From WRGT01 sp942493035 (GTDB lineage: Bacteria > Spirochaetota > UBA4802 > UBA5550), in NCBI GenBank assembly GCA_942493035.1, contig OW818666.1:4650001-4714000 (forward strand): 64,000 nucleotides of DNA, written 5' to 3'. The translations under genes were made by a program, and so were the position numbers. Under the pieces are notes generated by a model, which made no database searches, was not told the origin of the DNA, and was given only the letters and a program-made list of their open reading frames with translations. This document shows, in pieces, positions 16,152 through 25,228 of this stretch (positions are counted from its first letter, which is position 1; each line of letters begins with the position of its first letter).

Positions 16152-17656
16152 ACTAATCATTACCCACATCTTCTGTATGAGTTATAATAGACCATACAGA
16201 AGATACATCATTCAAACGCTGAAGTCCACGCCACATGACCTTAACACCAGGATCACCATCACCCTTGCGACACATGAAACCACCTAATCTTGCTATCATC
16301 ATTGATGCTTCTTTTAGAGTTGGAGGCTTCTTTGGAAAATCTTTTTTCTGTTTTACCATACAATATAATGCATGCCATTCGTATTCTTCTAATACAATCT
16401 CACAAGATTCATCAGGTTTGATTCTGCTCTCATAGACCAGCCATAATAATTTCCATGAAACAATCGAATATAGAGAAAGTGCGTTTTCAATACGCTCTAT
16501 AGTTTCAAGTTGCAGCTCTTCAACTTTGCATCCGCTCTTGAGAGTAAAATGAAATCTTTCAATCTTCCATCTCTGCCTATACCAGCCGAGTCTTTCTACC
16601 GCATCTTCAATGGTCAAAATTGGTATTGATGAGAGCAATAACCATTCTATTGGTTTTTCATCCAGTGCTGGATTTATCTCCCTGGCATATAAAGCGTCAA
16701 GTTCTATGAACTGTGAGTTTTTTGAATCTGTTGAATAATATGTCGGCTTTAACTGGAGTGTGCGGAATTTAATTTCCAACTCCACTTCTCTCTCCGGCAA
16801 TTTAGAATTTGCATCCCTTGGTATGAAAACCTTGATTTTTCCGGCAATTTCTGCTGCTTCAATTGTTTTAATCAAAGAATTTTCTTCACTATTGACTTTC
16901 CGATTGCCGATAGCTCTTATCAGTATATCTTGTTTGAGCTCTTTGCTTCTTCTAAATAAATCAAAAAAATCTGCTTCGCGATCTGCTACAGTTACTGTTA
17001 TTACACCATCCGGAATATCGGAAGTGCTTTCTTCCATGGCTTCTATCCAGCGAAAACTTTCCTTCTCTTCAACGGGAAGCTCTTTCCTTTTATTCTTTTT
17101 TCCTTTTTCTTCTGGATCTCGTGTCCAATACTTTTGAAATAATAAACCCAGAGGTACACCTTCCGGTGTTACAGCAAGAGTACTATGGAGTAATAAACCT
17201 TTACTATTAGGAGATGCCGCATGATCCCCCATTCCTTTTATAGCAGAAGGTCTGGTGTAATTGAAATCAGTTGTATCCTGTACAAGTAATACAATTTTAT
17301 GTTCAGCCATTCTTACTCTGGTTGCTTCTTTATGTCCGGACAATATTCCTTCGGGAGTAACTTTTTTATTGTCTAACAATCGATATGCCCCTTTTATTTC
17401 TGACGGTTTTTTGCATGCTTGAGGAATCGAATGATTGGGATATTGCGATAATTGATCAATAGTTTTTGCCAATCGACTTCTTATCCTCTTATCATTGATT
17501 GTATTATTTCTAATTTCATCCGACAGATTTAATTTTTTATTCATGGATTATTCTTCCTGAAGATTAATCCAACCATAAATTAGCACAGATATTTAAATTA
17601 ATATAACTTTTTTACCCACATCTCTAAAAAACTTAGAAATGTGGGTAATGATTAGT
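16152..17656. mobile_element. IS4-family (IS50-like) insertion sequence, complete
   Basis: This 1505-bp element has 18-bp terminal inverted repeats ACTAATCATTACCCACAT at both ends and an 8-bp direct repeat TCTTATCA at 16144-16151 and 17657-17664. It encodes one transposase on the minus strand, whose TAG stop lies within the left inverted repeat. Near the transposase end, ACCCACAT (17614-17621) pairs with ATGTGGGT (17639-17646) as a hairpin made from the terminal sequence. This may dampen translation from read-through transcripts, as is known for IS10/IS50. Clean ends and an open ORF suggest recent insertion. Confidence 0.93.
16153..17544 (-). CDS. IS4-family IS50-type transposase
   Basis: This 463-residue DDE transposase is close in plan to Tn5/IS50 Tnp: an N-terminal DNA-binding region with AYRLLDN, first Asp in LVQDTTDFNYT, second Asp in TVADREADFFDL, and Glu in the WYRQRWKIERFHFTLKSGCK signature (Y-R-E-K). 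A C-terminal dimerisation region follows. The catalytic triad is complete, so it is probably active. AGGAAG lies about 10 bp upstream of the ATG. Confidence 0.95.
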   Translation of the reverse strand: MNKKLNLSDEIRNNTINDKRIRSRLAKTIDQLSQYPNHSIPQACKKPSEIKGAYRLLDNKKVTPEGILSGHKEATRVRMAEHKIVLLVQDTTDFNYTRPSAIKGMGDHAASPNSKGLLLHSTLAVTPEGVPLGLLFQKYWTRDPEEKGKKNKRKELPVEEKESFRWIEAMEESTSDIPDGVITVTVADREADFFDLFRRSKELKQDILIRAIGNRKVNSEENSLIKTIEAAEIAGKIKVFIPRDANSKLPEREVELEIKFRTLQLKPTYYSTDSKNSQFIELDALYAREINPALDEKPIEWLLLSSIPILTIEDAVERLGWYRQRWKIERFHFTLKSGCKVEELQLETIERIENALSLYSIVSWKLLWLVYESRIKPDESCEIVLEEYEWHALYCMVKQKKDFPKKPPTLKEASMMIARLGGFMCRKGDGDPGVKVMWRGLQRLNDVSSVWSIITHTEDVGND

Positions 17657-17757
17657 TCTTATCAAGGGGGACTACAAAAACGACGTTTGTGTGTCAGGCG
17701 CGGACAGGATGTCCTAAAAGCGCTGACTGATGTCGCTTCAGCGACAGAGGGGGGTAA
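17657..17757. repeat. Dispersed palindromic element family C, copy 1, right part
   Basis: TCTTATCAAGGGGGA continues the repeat after the IS. The end GTCGCTTCAGCGACAGAGGGGGG is the reverse complement of the start of copy 2 at 21152. About 70 bp in the middle, containing AAACGACGTTTGTGT, are absent from copy 2. Confidence 0.75.
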
Positions 17758-17876
17758 CAAAAATTTAATATAAAATTTTATTATAGTGCAAAGTGCTTGA
17801 TTTTTAAAATATTAATGCTTGAATAGTTTAGATTTGGATATTATTATCAATATATAAGATTAAAGAGGAGGACTTT

Positions 17877-18611
17877 ATGGCTGAGGCAGCATTCGATTTT
17901 AAAAAATTTATTGATGAAACAAAGGCAACTTTACTCACTCCGGCTGATTATTTTTCTGTTATGTCAAAAACCGGCGGTTTTGCTGAGCCGCTTATAAAGG
18001 CAGTTATTTACGGTTTTGTTGCAGCTCTTATTAATTTTCTCTGGATAGCACTATCTCTCGGAGCAGTTGGTGGAGCTTTCGGCGGTATGATAGGCGGCGG
18101 CGTTGGTGTAATGGGTCTTGTTATGTCTGTTATAGGATCTATAATTGCATTGTTTATCGGCGGGGCTATTATTCTTGTGATAAGTGCAATCTGCGGCGGC
18201 AGCACAGATTATGAATCAAATGTAAGAGTTACTGCATCTCTAATGGCAATTTCACCGATTAGTTCTCTTTTCGGATTTTTAAATGGATTCAGCCTCTGGC
18301 TTGGCGGTTTAGTAAGCATAGCTGTATCTTTATACGGATTATGGCTGCTTTATAATGCTCTGACAAAAGCTCTCGGAGGAAAAGAGGGACCTGCTAAAGT
18401 CATATCCATAATATTGGCTGCTATCCCTGTATTGATGATTATAAGCGGTCTTCTCTGCATGAAAGCTGTAAGTACTCTCCCTGATCAGATGATGAAAAAT
18501 GTTCCAATGGAAGATCAGGAGCAGATGAAAAAAGCGCTGGAAGAGGCGACTAAGGGTCTTGAGATGCTGAATAAAGAGATTGAAGAAGAAAAAAAAGAAG
18601 CTGATAAATAG
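17877..18611 (+). CDS. Yip1-family polytopic membrane protein
   Basis: This 244-residue protein starts with the short amphipathic FKKFIDETKATLLTPADYF segment typical of bacterial YIP1-family proteins (PF04893). About five hydrophobic helices follow between residues 40 and 205, with Gly-rich linkers, then a charged C-terminal coiled tail (KKALEEATKGLEMLNKEI). AGAGGAGG gives a strong ribosome-binding site. The family has no established bacterial function. A terminator follows 48 bp later, so it is monocistronic. Confidence 0.75.
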   Translation: MAEAAFDFKKFIDETKATLLTPADYFSVMSKTGGFAEPLIKAVIYGFVAALINFLWIALSLGAVGGAFGGMIGGGVGVMGLVMSVIGSIIALFIGGAIILVISAICGGSTDYESNVRVTASLMAISPISSLFGFLNGFSLWLGGLVSIAVSLYGLWLLYNALTKALGGKEGPAKVISIILAAIPVLMIISGLLCMKAVSTLPDQMMKNVPMEDQEQMKKALEEATKGLEMLNKEIEEEKKEADK

Positions 18612-18658
18612 TTTTTAAAATCTTTTATTTGTCATCGGAATTTGCTGATGAATTAATG

Positions 18659-18692
18659 AAAGGGCTGGATAAATTTTATCAGCCCTTTTTTA
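18659..18692. terminator. Intrinsic terminator, overlapping the stop of the opposing gene
   Basis: AAGGGCTG and CAGCCCTT pair around a 12-nt AT-rich loop, followed by TTTTTT. The TAA of the convergent gene (18690-18692) lies in the T-tract. Confidence 0.85.
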
Positions 18693-19682
18693 ATTTCCGT
18701 TAGCCGCAATAATTCCGTGTTTGAGCATGTAGCAGATTATGTATTTTTCTATTGTGCTTTTTGGTCCCCTCATGCAGCTTTTTTCTCTGAAGTTAGCGTT
18801 GTTTTTTCTTCTGACATAGAAGTGGTACATTTCACGCGGATCGTGATAGTCATTCATGGGGTAAGATTTCTCTTTTTCAAGTACACGGTCCATCTCTGTC
18901 ATATTGAATGAGGATATTAATTTTGATTCCATGTAATCCTCTATCCTCATTATCTCTTCGTAGGACAATCCCATTAGATATTCTTTAAGAGCATCGAGCG
19001 TATCTTCATTGAACTCGCTGTCGGATAGAAAATTAATCAGCATCGAATTCCGGCCCGCGCAGAATGAAGTAATTTCGGAAATCCCCTGCATTGTTCCGAA
19101 TGATGGAGTAAACGACTGCCGGGAGATCCAAAGGTCGGTTAAAATAGGTTCAAGCTCCTCAATCCCTTTGTAAATCCGGTATTCCCATATTTTAACCAGA
19201 AGCAATCCTGCCTTTGTACGGACATCTATATCAAGAGTTACATCTGAAATAATTGAAATAAAAACCTCTTCTGCCATTATTGAAAAAACATTCAGAGAGA
19301 TGACTTTTCTGATATTGTCTTTGCCGGAACAGAGGTGCAGGTAATCTGAGCAGACATATGAAATCAGAATGAAGAAGTTCATCTTTGCTATTGTGAATCC
19401 CCGTCCCAGAACTGCCTTTGTCGGAGTGTTCAGCAGAAGGTTAAGTCCGGCGTGGGCACATAAGTTGTCTACAAGAGTTTCAAGCGTACGGCTGTGCTTT
19501 CCCAGTACCTGCTGATTTAAAAGCGAAGGATAGTGTGATATTGATTCTGCAAGCATCTCAAGAGATAAAAGGGTATCCTCAATTACTTTTATGTCATCGA
19601 GATCACCCGAGTTTGAAAGCATCTTTTTTGTCTCGGAGATTATCAGCTCTTCGTTGTCGCTGAATACCTGTATTGTTTTCAT
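18690..19682 (-). CDS. Uncharacterised helical protein
   Basis: A 330-residue, predominantly helical soluble protein without signal peptide or membrane segment. I recognise no domain. The central part (about 100-190, VISLNVFSIMAEEVFISI and similar) looks like HEAT/ARM-type helical packing. The C-terminus has a basic stretch, YHFYVRRKNNANFREKS, followed by a helix rich in Ile and Tyr. It is monocistronic, flanked by a shared terminator and repeat family D. Confidence 0.65.
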   Translation of the reverse strand: MKTIQVFSDNEELIISETKKMLSNSGDLDDIKVIEDTLLSLEMLAESISHYPSLLNQQVLGKHSRTLETLVDNLCAHAGLNLLLNTPTKAVLGRGFTIAKMNFFILISYVCSDYLHLCSGKDNIRKVISLNVFSIMAEEVFISIISDVTLDIDVRTKAGLLLVKIWEYRIYKGIEELEPILTDLWISRQSFTPSFGTMQGISEITSFCAGRNSMLINFLSDSEFNEDTLDALKEYLMGLSYEEIMRIEDYMESKLISSFNMTEMDRVLEKEKSYPMNDYHDPREMYHFYVRRKNNANFREKSCMRGPKSTIEKYIICYMLKHGIIAANGN

Positions 19683-19751
19683 TTTTTCTTCTATTTTATG
19701 AATTTTATTTGCCGTGAATAGTCAGTTGATAAATATATACATATATGTCGA

Positions 19752-19885
19752 TCCTAAAAACTACGTTTCCGGTTCCGCCGGGAACCCTGCGGGGCTTATA
19801 AAGGGGCTACCGCCCGAGCGAACACGACGTTCGTCAGCCAGCAACGACAGGAAGTCGAAAAAAGCTGGCCTTAAACCCTGTAAAT
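19752..19885. repeat. Dispersed repeat family D, copy 1
   Basis: The unit reads AAAAACTACGTTTCCGG, then AACCCTGCGGGGCTTATAAA, then GGGGCTACCGCCC, followed by AACACGACGTTCGTC and AGCTGGCC. The reverse complement of 49040-49150 shares the order TTTCCGG, CCCTGCGGGGCTTA, AAAGGGGCTAC. Confidence 0.65.
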
Positions 19886-19959
19886 ATTGAGTTATTGGGA
19901 CTGTCTTTAAGTAATATAGTTTTCTATTCGGAATAAAAAAAGATTAATGGGAGGATTTT

Positions 19960-21066
19960 TTGAGACAAATATATATTGTATCAGTTTTAATGCTTTTTAT
20001 CACCGGTTCTTTAACTGTCTGCGCTTCTGCTGAAAAAAAAGACTTATCTTCCGACAGCGGTAAGAGTGTATCGGTTAACATAGCAGATGTTAAGGATTCT
20101 GACACGGGAAAAAACTCAGCTCAGAAGAGATTAACATCCATGAAGACTCCATCTGACTATACTCCTGCTAAACCGGAAGTTGTAACTTTCGGCAATAATG
20201 ATATTAAGGTTAACCTTTACGCCAAAAGGTTTGCGCAGGGTAGCGGTGTTTATGCTGAAATAGAAAAAAAAGGGGGAGGCTCTGAGCCGTCAGATGTGAC
20301 TCTCTTATTTAAAAATATTAAAGTACCTGTGACTAAAACATCCTGGGGATTCAGGGCTTTGTGGGGGATTGATCCTCAGCAGAAACCGGGATCTTTCGGT
20401 GTAACTGTTAACTATAGTATTAATGGAAAAACAGATTCTCTTGCAACGGAAATTAAAATCAGAGATGTTGATTTTCCAGTTTCTAAAAAGATGCTTAATG
20501 TGGGAAAATTTTCTGATATGGATTATACTAATAATCCAAAATTTAGAGATCATATTGCCGAGAGCTCTGCTCTTCGCGAAAAGGCGTTCAACTCGGTTAC
20601 TGAGGACTGTATCGGCAGCTCGCTTGCTCATCCGAGAGATATACATAAAATTACAGGTGATTACTGGAGAAAGAGAACATATCTTGCTTATCAGAAAAAA
20701 GGCACAAAGAAGGGAAAGAAAAAAACTGTAAAAGAGGGGAGGGTCCGGTTCCATCGCGGAGTTGATCTTAACGGCACCATCGGGTCTCCGATTTATGCAA
20801 TGGCTGACGGCTTAGTTGTACTCTCTCATACTATGTTTTTTGAGGGGAAGATGGTCATTGTCGATCATGGCAATCAGGTATTTTCGTATTATCAGCATAT
20901 GGATTCTCTTAAAGTCAAGACCGGGGATAGAGTCAGGGCCGGTGATGTTCTAGGGGGAGTGGGTGCTACGGGTATGGTTACAGGTCCGCATCTTCACCTT
21001 GCTTTCAGTATAAGAGGAGTTCATGTCGATCCGCTGAGTATACTTTCACTGCCGGTGAGCAGATAA
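19960..21066 (+). CDS. LytM/M23 family peptidoglycan endopeptidase
   Basis: The 368-residue protein starts at TTG (GGGAGGA upstream) with a signal peptide (~1-24). An Ig-like beta region (about 70-165) precedes the C-terminal M23 domain (about 255-365). Zinc ligands are complete: His265 and Asp269 in HRGVDLNG, and His344 and His346 in GPHLHLAF. It should therefore be a catalytically active peptidoglycan DD-endopeptidase or amidase activator in the periplasm. A basic linker with KKGTKKGKKK lies just before the domain. It is flanked by repeats on both sides and monocistronic. Confidence 0.92.
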   Translation: MRQIYIVSVLMLFITGSLTVCASAEKKDLSSDSGKSVSVNIADVKDSDTGKNSAQKRLTSMKTPSDYTPAKPEVVTFGNNDIKVNLYAKRFAQGSGVYAEIEKKGGGSEPSDVTLLFKNIKVPVTKTSWGFRALWGIDPQQKPGSFGVTVNYSINGKTDSLATEIKIRDVDFPVSKKMLNVGKFSDMDYTNNPKFRDHIAESSALREKAFNSVTEDCIGSSLAHPRDIHKITGDYWRKRTYLAYQKKGTKKGKKKTVKEGRVRFHRGVDLNGTIGSPIYAMADGLVVLSHTMFFEGKMVIVDHGNQVFSYYQHMDSLKVKTGDRVRAGDVLGGVGATGMVTGPHLHLAFSIRGVHVDPLSILSLPVSR

Positions 21067-21151
21067 TTTTTTTTATCATTTTGTGTAACAAGAGCGTGGA
21101 AGTTCTCTCAGAAAAAGAAGTGTGTTCGGAATTCTTTAAATAATAAAATTT

Positions 21152-21306
21152 TACCCCCCCCTCTGTCGCTGAAGCGCCATCTCCCCCTTGATGAGAAGGG
21201 GGAGACAAGTTATGTTAAAAGCAATGAGCGCAAGCTCATTGTCCTTTTGCCTTCCCCATCTCACCATGGGGAAGGTGCCCGTAGGGCGGATGGGGAGGGG
21301 CGGGCA
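21152..21306. repeat. Dispersed palindromic element family C, copy 2 (uninterrupted)
   Basis: It begins with ACCCCCCCTCTGTCGCTGAA and contains the palindromes CTCCCCCTTGATGAGAAGGG and AATGAGCGCAAGCTCATT. GGTGCCCGTAGGGCGGATGG closes the unit. The order matches the IS-split copy 1 in reverse orientation. This accounts for most of the gap 21067-21381. Confidence 0.8.
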
Positions 21307-21381
21307 TTTCAGAGCGGATAAATTTTTTTGATTATTACCTGTTCATAAAATAAATATTAATTTTAGTACACGGAGCAATAT

Positions 21382-22365
21382 ATGGACTTTACGGAAATTG
21401 AAAAGCTTACTCAGAGAGTAAAAAATGAAAACGGTTTTGTTGATGATATTAAAAAAGAGATTTCATCTGCAATCGTAGGGCAGGAGAAACTCATTGAGCG
21501 GATTATAATATCATACATGGTTGGGGGGCATATACTTCTTGAGGGTCTTCCGGGGCTTGCCAAGACTCTTGCTGTTAAAGCTTTTGCCCGCGCTGTTGAC
21601 ACAGACTTTATGCGGATTCAGTTTACTCCCGACCTGCTCCCTGCAGACCTTACCGGTACACAGATTTATAATCCGAAAGATCTCGATTTTTTTACCAGGA
21701 AAGGGCCACTGTTTACAAATATTCTTCTGGCGGATGAGATCAACAGGGCTCCCGCAAAGGTTCAGTCTGCTCTTCTTCAGGCCATGGAGGAGAAGCATGT
21801 GACAATAGGGAGTACAACTTTTGCTCTCCCCGATCCGTTCATGGTCCTTGCCACGGAGAATCCCATTGAGCAGGAGGGGACATATCCTCTTCCCGAGGCG
21901 CAGCTGGACCGTTTTTTCATGAAGGTACTCGTTGAATATCCGTCACATGATGAGGAGATTGAGATACTGAAAAGATTTAAAGATATCAGTGCCGAGAATA
22001 TTCAGAAAATTGTAACTCCGGCTGATATTAAAGCAAAACATGAACTTGTTGAAAGCATTTACATTAACGATAAGCTTTTAAAATATATAGTATCAGTGGT
22101 TCACGAAACAAGAAACCCTTCTCGTAAAGAGGTGAAGAAATTCATTGATTTCGGGGCAAGCCCCAGAGCTTCAATTTCTCTTATGAAGGCCGCGAGATGT
22201 ATAGCTTTTATAAGAGGACGCGGATTTGTAACTCCCGATGATATTAAAGAGATTGGTGCCGATGTTTTGAGACACAGAATAATTCTCTCTTATGAGGCAG
22301 AGGCTGACGGTAAGAGCGCCGATGATATTGTAAAACTGGTTTTTGATTCGGTGGAGGTCCCCTGA
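21382..22365 (+). CDS. MoxR-family AAA+ ATPase
   Basis: This 327-residue MoxR-type ATPase has Walker A EGLPGLAKT, the QFTPDLLPADLTG element, Walker B ILLADEINRAPAKVQ, ENPIEQEGTYPLPEAQLDRF and the sensor region RNPSRKEVKK. MoxR proteins act as chaperone-like partners of VWA proteins. It is the first gene of the Bat operon, abutting the DUF58 gene with no spacing. Confidence 0.95.
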   Translation: MDFTEIEKLTQRVKNENGFVDDIKKEISSAIVGQEKLIERIIISYMVGGHILLEGLPGLAKTLAVKAFARAVDTDFMRIQFTPDLLPADLTGTQIYNPKDLDFFTRKGPLFTNILLADEINRAPAKVQSALLQAMEEKHVTIGSTTFALPDPFMVLATENPIEQEGTYPLPEAQLDRFFMKVLVEYPSHDEEIEILKRFKDISAENIQKIVTPADIKAKHELVESIYINDKLLKYIVSVVHETRNPSRKEVKKFIDFGASPRASISLMKAARCIAFIRGRGFVTPDDIKEIGADVLRHRIILSYEAEADGKSADDIVKLVFDSVEVP

Positions 22366-23193
22366 TTGGACTCAAAAGAGATTGCTCTTCTAAAAAAGAT
22401 AAGATTTGAGACCGGGAAGAAAATCAACACTACTTTTTCCGGCGAATACAGGTCTGCATTCCGTGGATACGGTTTATCATTTGATGCAGTGAGGGAGTAT
22501 ATACCCGGTGATGATATCCGCCGTATAGACTGGAATGTCTCTGCCAGGATGAATCATCTTTTTATCAAAGAGTATATTGAAGAGCGGGAACTTTCCGTTG
22601 TGTTTATGGTGGATCTTTCGGGATCGACAGACTTCGGTATTTCACGCAAGAAGAGAGAAGTGATTCTAGAATTTCTTACAATGATGCTCTATCTTGCGAA
22701 CATGAATAACGACAGAGTTTCGGTAATACTCTTTTCTGATAAAGTTGAAAGATTCATACGTCCCGGAAAGGGGAGAAAGTATGTTCTTAAAGTTCTTGAT
22801 GAAGTTATAAAGTGCCGGCCGGAGAGCAGAGGTACAGATATATCCGCAGCTGCGGATTTTATGCAGCGTGTTCTGAAAAAGAGGAGTGTTGTATTTGTCA
22901 TTTCAGATTTTATCGACACTAAAAATGATTATCTACTCCGTCTCCGCCTGATGTCGAAAAAGCATGATGTTATACCGGTACAGGTTTACGATCCTGTTGA
23001 GTATGGCATGAATCTCTTTGGACTTACGGAGTATCTCGATCTTGAAACAGGGAGAGCTTTTCTTTCGGAATCTATCCCTGTGAAATTGAAGCTGCCTGAT
23101 ACGGGAGAGTTTGATTCGATTAAATTGAGAACGGATGAACAGATAGAGATCCCGATACTGAAATTTTTCTCCAAAAGAATTAAAGCAGGATGA
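22366..23193 (+). CDS. DUF58 VWA-like protein of the Bat operon
   Basis: This 275-residue protein begins at a TTG immediately after the MoxR stop. It carries the DUF58 signature YIPGDDIRRIDWNVSAR, followed by a VWA-like fold with VFMVDLSGSTDFG as a near-canonical MIDAS start. The pairing MoxR-DUF58-BatA-BatB is a standard order. It has no signal peptide and is therefore cytoplasmic. Confidence 0.93.
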   Translation: MDSKEIALLKKIRFETGKKINTTFSGEYRSAFRGYGLSFDAVREYIPGDDIRRIDWNVSARMNHLFIKEYIEERELSVVFMVDLSGSTDFGISRKKREVILEFLTMMLYLANMNNDRVSVILFSDKVERFIRPGKGRKYVLKVLDEVIKCRPESRGTDISAAADFMQRVLKKRSVVFVISDFIDTKNDYLLRLRLMSKKHDVIPVQVYDPVEYGMNLFGLTEYLDLETGRAFLSESIPVKLKLPDTGEFDSIKLRTDEQIEIPILKFFSKRIKAG

Positions 23194-23205
23194 TGTTTCG
23201 CTATT

Positions 23206-24249
23206 ATGAAAATAAATAAACAGATCATGTTTCTTGTCTCATTTCTTATACTTATATCTCTGTCGGGTATGACATATGCTGCTGAAGTTTCTCTTAGCGC
23301 TTCTGTCGCTCCGGAAAAAGCAACAGTGGGTCAGCCATTGACGTACAGTATCACTATCTCCGGAATAGATCCGGGTTCTTTAAAGATCACTCTCCCTGAA
23401 AAAAAAGTTGTATATCCCGATAAAAAAATCGATGATAAAAATAAAAAGAAAAATTCTGCCGGTGACGAAAAAACATCGGAAGAGTCCGTTCCGTTATATA
23501 TAATAAATAATGCCCTTCGCGATGAGTCCGGGGTAAACGGAGTTAAGCAGGTTAATATAAGGATTATGCTAAGCTATTATAGAACCGGTTCTTATTCACT
23601 GCCTGATGTTAAAATTGCCGGAAGCGATGGAGTAGCGATCGGATATAAAATTCCGGTTGTATTAATTGAAGAGTTAAACAAAGAGGGAAAACTTGAGGAG
23701 ATCGAGCCTCCGGTTTCTCTTGCAGGAAATTATACCAGAATCATATGGATTATTATTGCACTGCTGCTCATTGCAGCTGCGTCAGTATTATTATACCGCT
23801 ATTTAAAGAAACGACGGAAAGTTATTTTACCGGAAGCTCCGTCTATCCCTCCGATTGAAATATTTTTAAGTGAGGTTGAATCTTTAAAACTGAAAGAATT
23901 AATTTCTCAGGGGCGGATCAACGAGTATGTATTTGATATATCAATTATTTTCAGAAGGTACCTTTCATCAATGCTGAAGTTTGATGCAGCTGAGATGACA
24001 ACTGATGAAATTGCGAAAAAGATACGGAAATATATGCCCTCTGATTTATATGCAGTTTTCGGTGATGAGATTATCAGCAATATGCGTCTCTGGGATTTTT
24101 CAAAGTTTGCGGAGTTTACTCCGTCGTCCGAACTTCTGCTTAATAATCTCGATGCTACAATTTCTGTTGCGAAGAGAATATCCGGAATCGATATAAATAC
24201 GGAGAACTCAGCATCAGCGGGGGGTGAGAATGGAACAGTTCGGATTTAA
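23206..24249 (+). CDS. Bat-operon membrane protein with periplasmic beta domain
   Basis: The 347-residue precursor has a signal peptide (~1-26), a beta-rich periplasmic domain (about 27-165; VAPEKATVGQPLTYSITISG resembles BatD N-terminal repeats), one transmembrane helix (about 180-198) and a cytoplasmic helical domain. This matches the anonymous protein often found between DUF58 and BatA in Bacteroidetes and spirochaete Bat operons. A highly Lys/Asp-rich loop (about 66-87) is odd. The 3' end overlaps batA by about 20 bp. Confidence 0.75.
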   Translation: MKINKQIMFLVSFLILISLSGMTYAAEVSLSASVAPEKATVGQPLTYSITISGIDPGSLKITLPEKKVVYPDKKIDDKNKKKNSAGDEKTSEESVPLYIINNALRDESGVNGVKQVNIRIMLSYYRTGSYSLPDVKIAGSDGVAIGYKIPVVLIEELNKEGKLEEIEPPVSLAGNYTRIIWIIIALLLIAAASVLLYRYLKKRRKVILPEAPSIPPIEIFLSEVESLKLKELISQGRINEYVFDISIIFRRYLSSMLKFDAAEMTTDEIAKKIRKYMPSDLYAVFGDEIISNMRLWDFSKFAEFTPSSELLLNNLDATISVAKRISGIDINTENSASAGGENGTVRI

Positions 24250-25228
24250 ATATCCTCTCTTTCTTCTGCTGCTGGTACCGTTTTTTATTTATCTCTATTT
24301 TTATATCTTCAGAGGAGCGGGAAAAAGAAGTTCTGCGATTGCAGTCTCATCGTCGGAAATATTTAAGAAGAGAGAGAGTTTAAAAACAAAGACATATCCC
24401 TATATCGGATATTTGAGATTGTTATCAATTTTATTATTGATATTCGCTCTTGCTGCGCCGGGTAAAAAGATATCATATACAAGCATTAAAAATCAGGGTA
24501 TTGATATTGTTGTGGCGCTCGATCTATCCGGCTCAATGAGGGGTGAGGACTTTCAGCCGGACAACAGGCTCACTGTAGCAAAGAAGGTTGTGTCTGACTT
24601 TGTGAGTAAGCGGCAGAATGACCGCATAGGGCTTGTTGTATTTGCCGGTGACGCATATCTTCAGTCGCCGCTTACTTCAGATCATGAAATTATAAAAGAG
24701 ATTATAGCCGAACTCGATTTCGACAGCGTCGAAGAGGATGGTACTGCAATCGGTGATGCTATTGCACTGTCTGCTTCTAGGATGATGGAGAGTAAGGCTA
24801 AGGGGAAGATGATACTTCTTATAACTGACGGGATGAATAATCGCGGAGAGATAGATCCTGAAACTGCAGCGAAAACATGCGCCGGGCTTAATATAAAAGT
24901 ATATACTGTCGGGATAGGTATGGATGGAAATGTACCGTATCCGAATCCGGCGGGACCGATGTTTCCGAAGCAGTATATCCGGAACCAGTTCAATGAGGAG
25001 TCTCTTAAAAATACTGCAGAGACAACGGGTGGTGTTTATTTCCGCGCGGATTCAACGGGTCTGTTCAGTACTAGTATGGAACAGATAGACAGGCTTGAAA
25101 AATCAGAGGTAGATCTGAAGGTCTACCACGAGTTTGATGACAGGTCGGGGTGGATACTGATTGCCGGTATAGCTCTTTTTTTTATTGAAGTGCTCCTGAG
25201 ATCTCTTTTTTACAGGAAACTGCCATGA
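24230..25228 (+). CDS. batA: BatA, VWA-domain membrane protein
   Basis: The protein has two N-terminal hydrophobic helices (about 8-26 and 56-78), a VWA domain with the MIDAS motif DLSGSMRGED, and a C-terminal transmembrane helix. The ATG at 24230 is preferred over the GTG at 24224 because GGGGGGTGAG is well placed before it. BatA and BatB act together in the Bat aerotolerance/envelope-stress complex. It overlaps batB by 4 bp. Confidence 0.92.
   Translation: MEQFGFKYPLFLLLLVPFFIYLYFYIFRGAGKRSSAIAVSSSEIFKKRESLKTKTYPYIGYLRLLSILLLIFALAAPGKKISYTSIKNQGIDIVVALDLSGSMRGEDFQPDNRLTVAKKVVSDFVSKRQNDRIGLVVFAGDAYLQSPLTSDHEIIKEIIAELDFDSVEEDGTAIGDAIALSASRMMESKAKGKMILLITDGMNNRGEIDPETAAKTCAGLNIKVYTVGIGMDGNVPYPNPAGPMFPKQYIRNQFNEESLKNTAETTGGVYFRADSTGLFSTSMEQIDRLEKSEVDLKVYHEFDDRSGWILIAGIALFFIEVLLRSLFYRKLP

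Noticed and set aside
15990..16187. 65-residue ORF, Pro/Ser-rich
   Set aside because: It is the translation of repeat family C running into the IS end; no ribosome-binding site.
20305..20754. 149-residue minus-strand ORF within the LytM gene
   Set aside because: It is antisense to a clear M23 peptidase and has no independent support.
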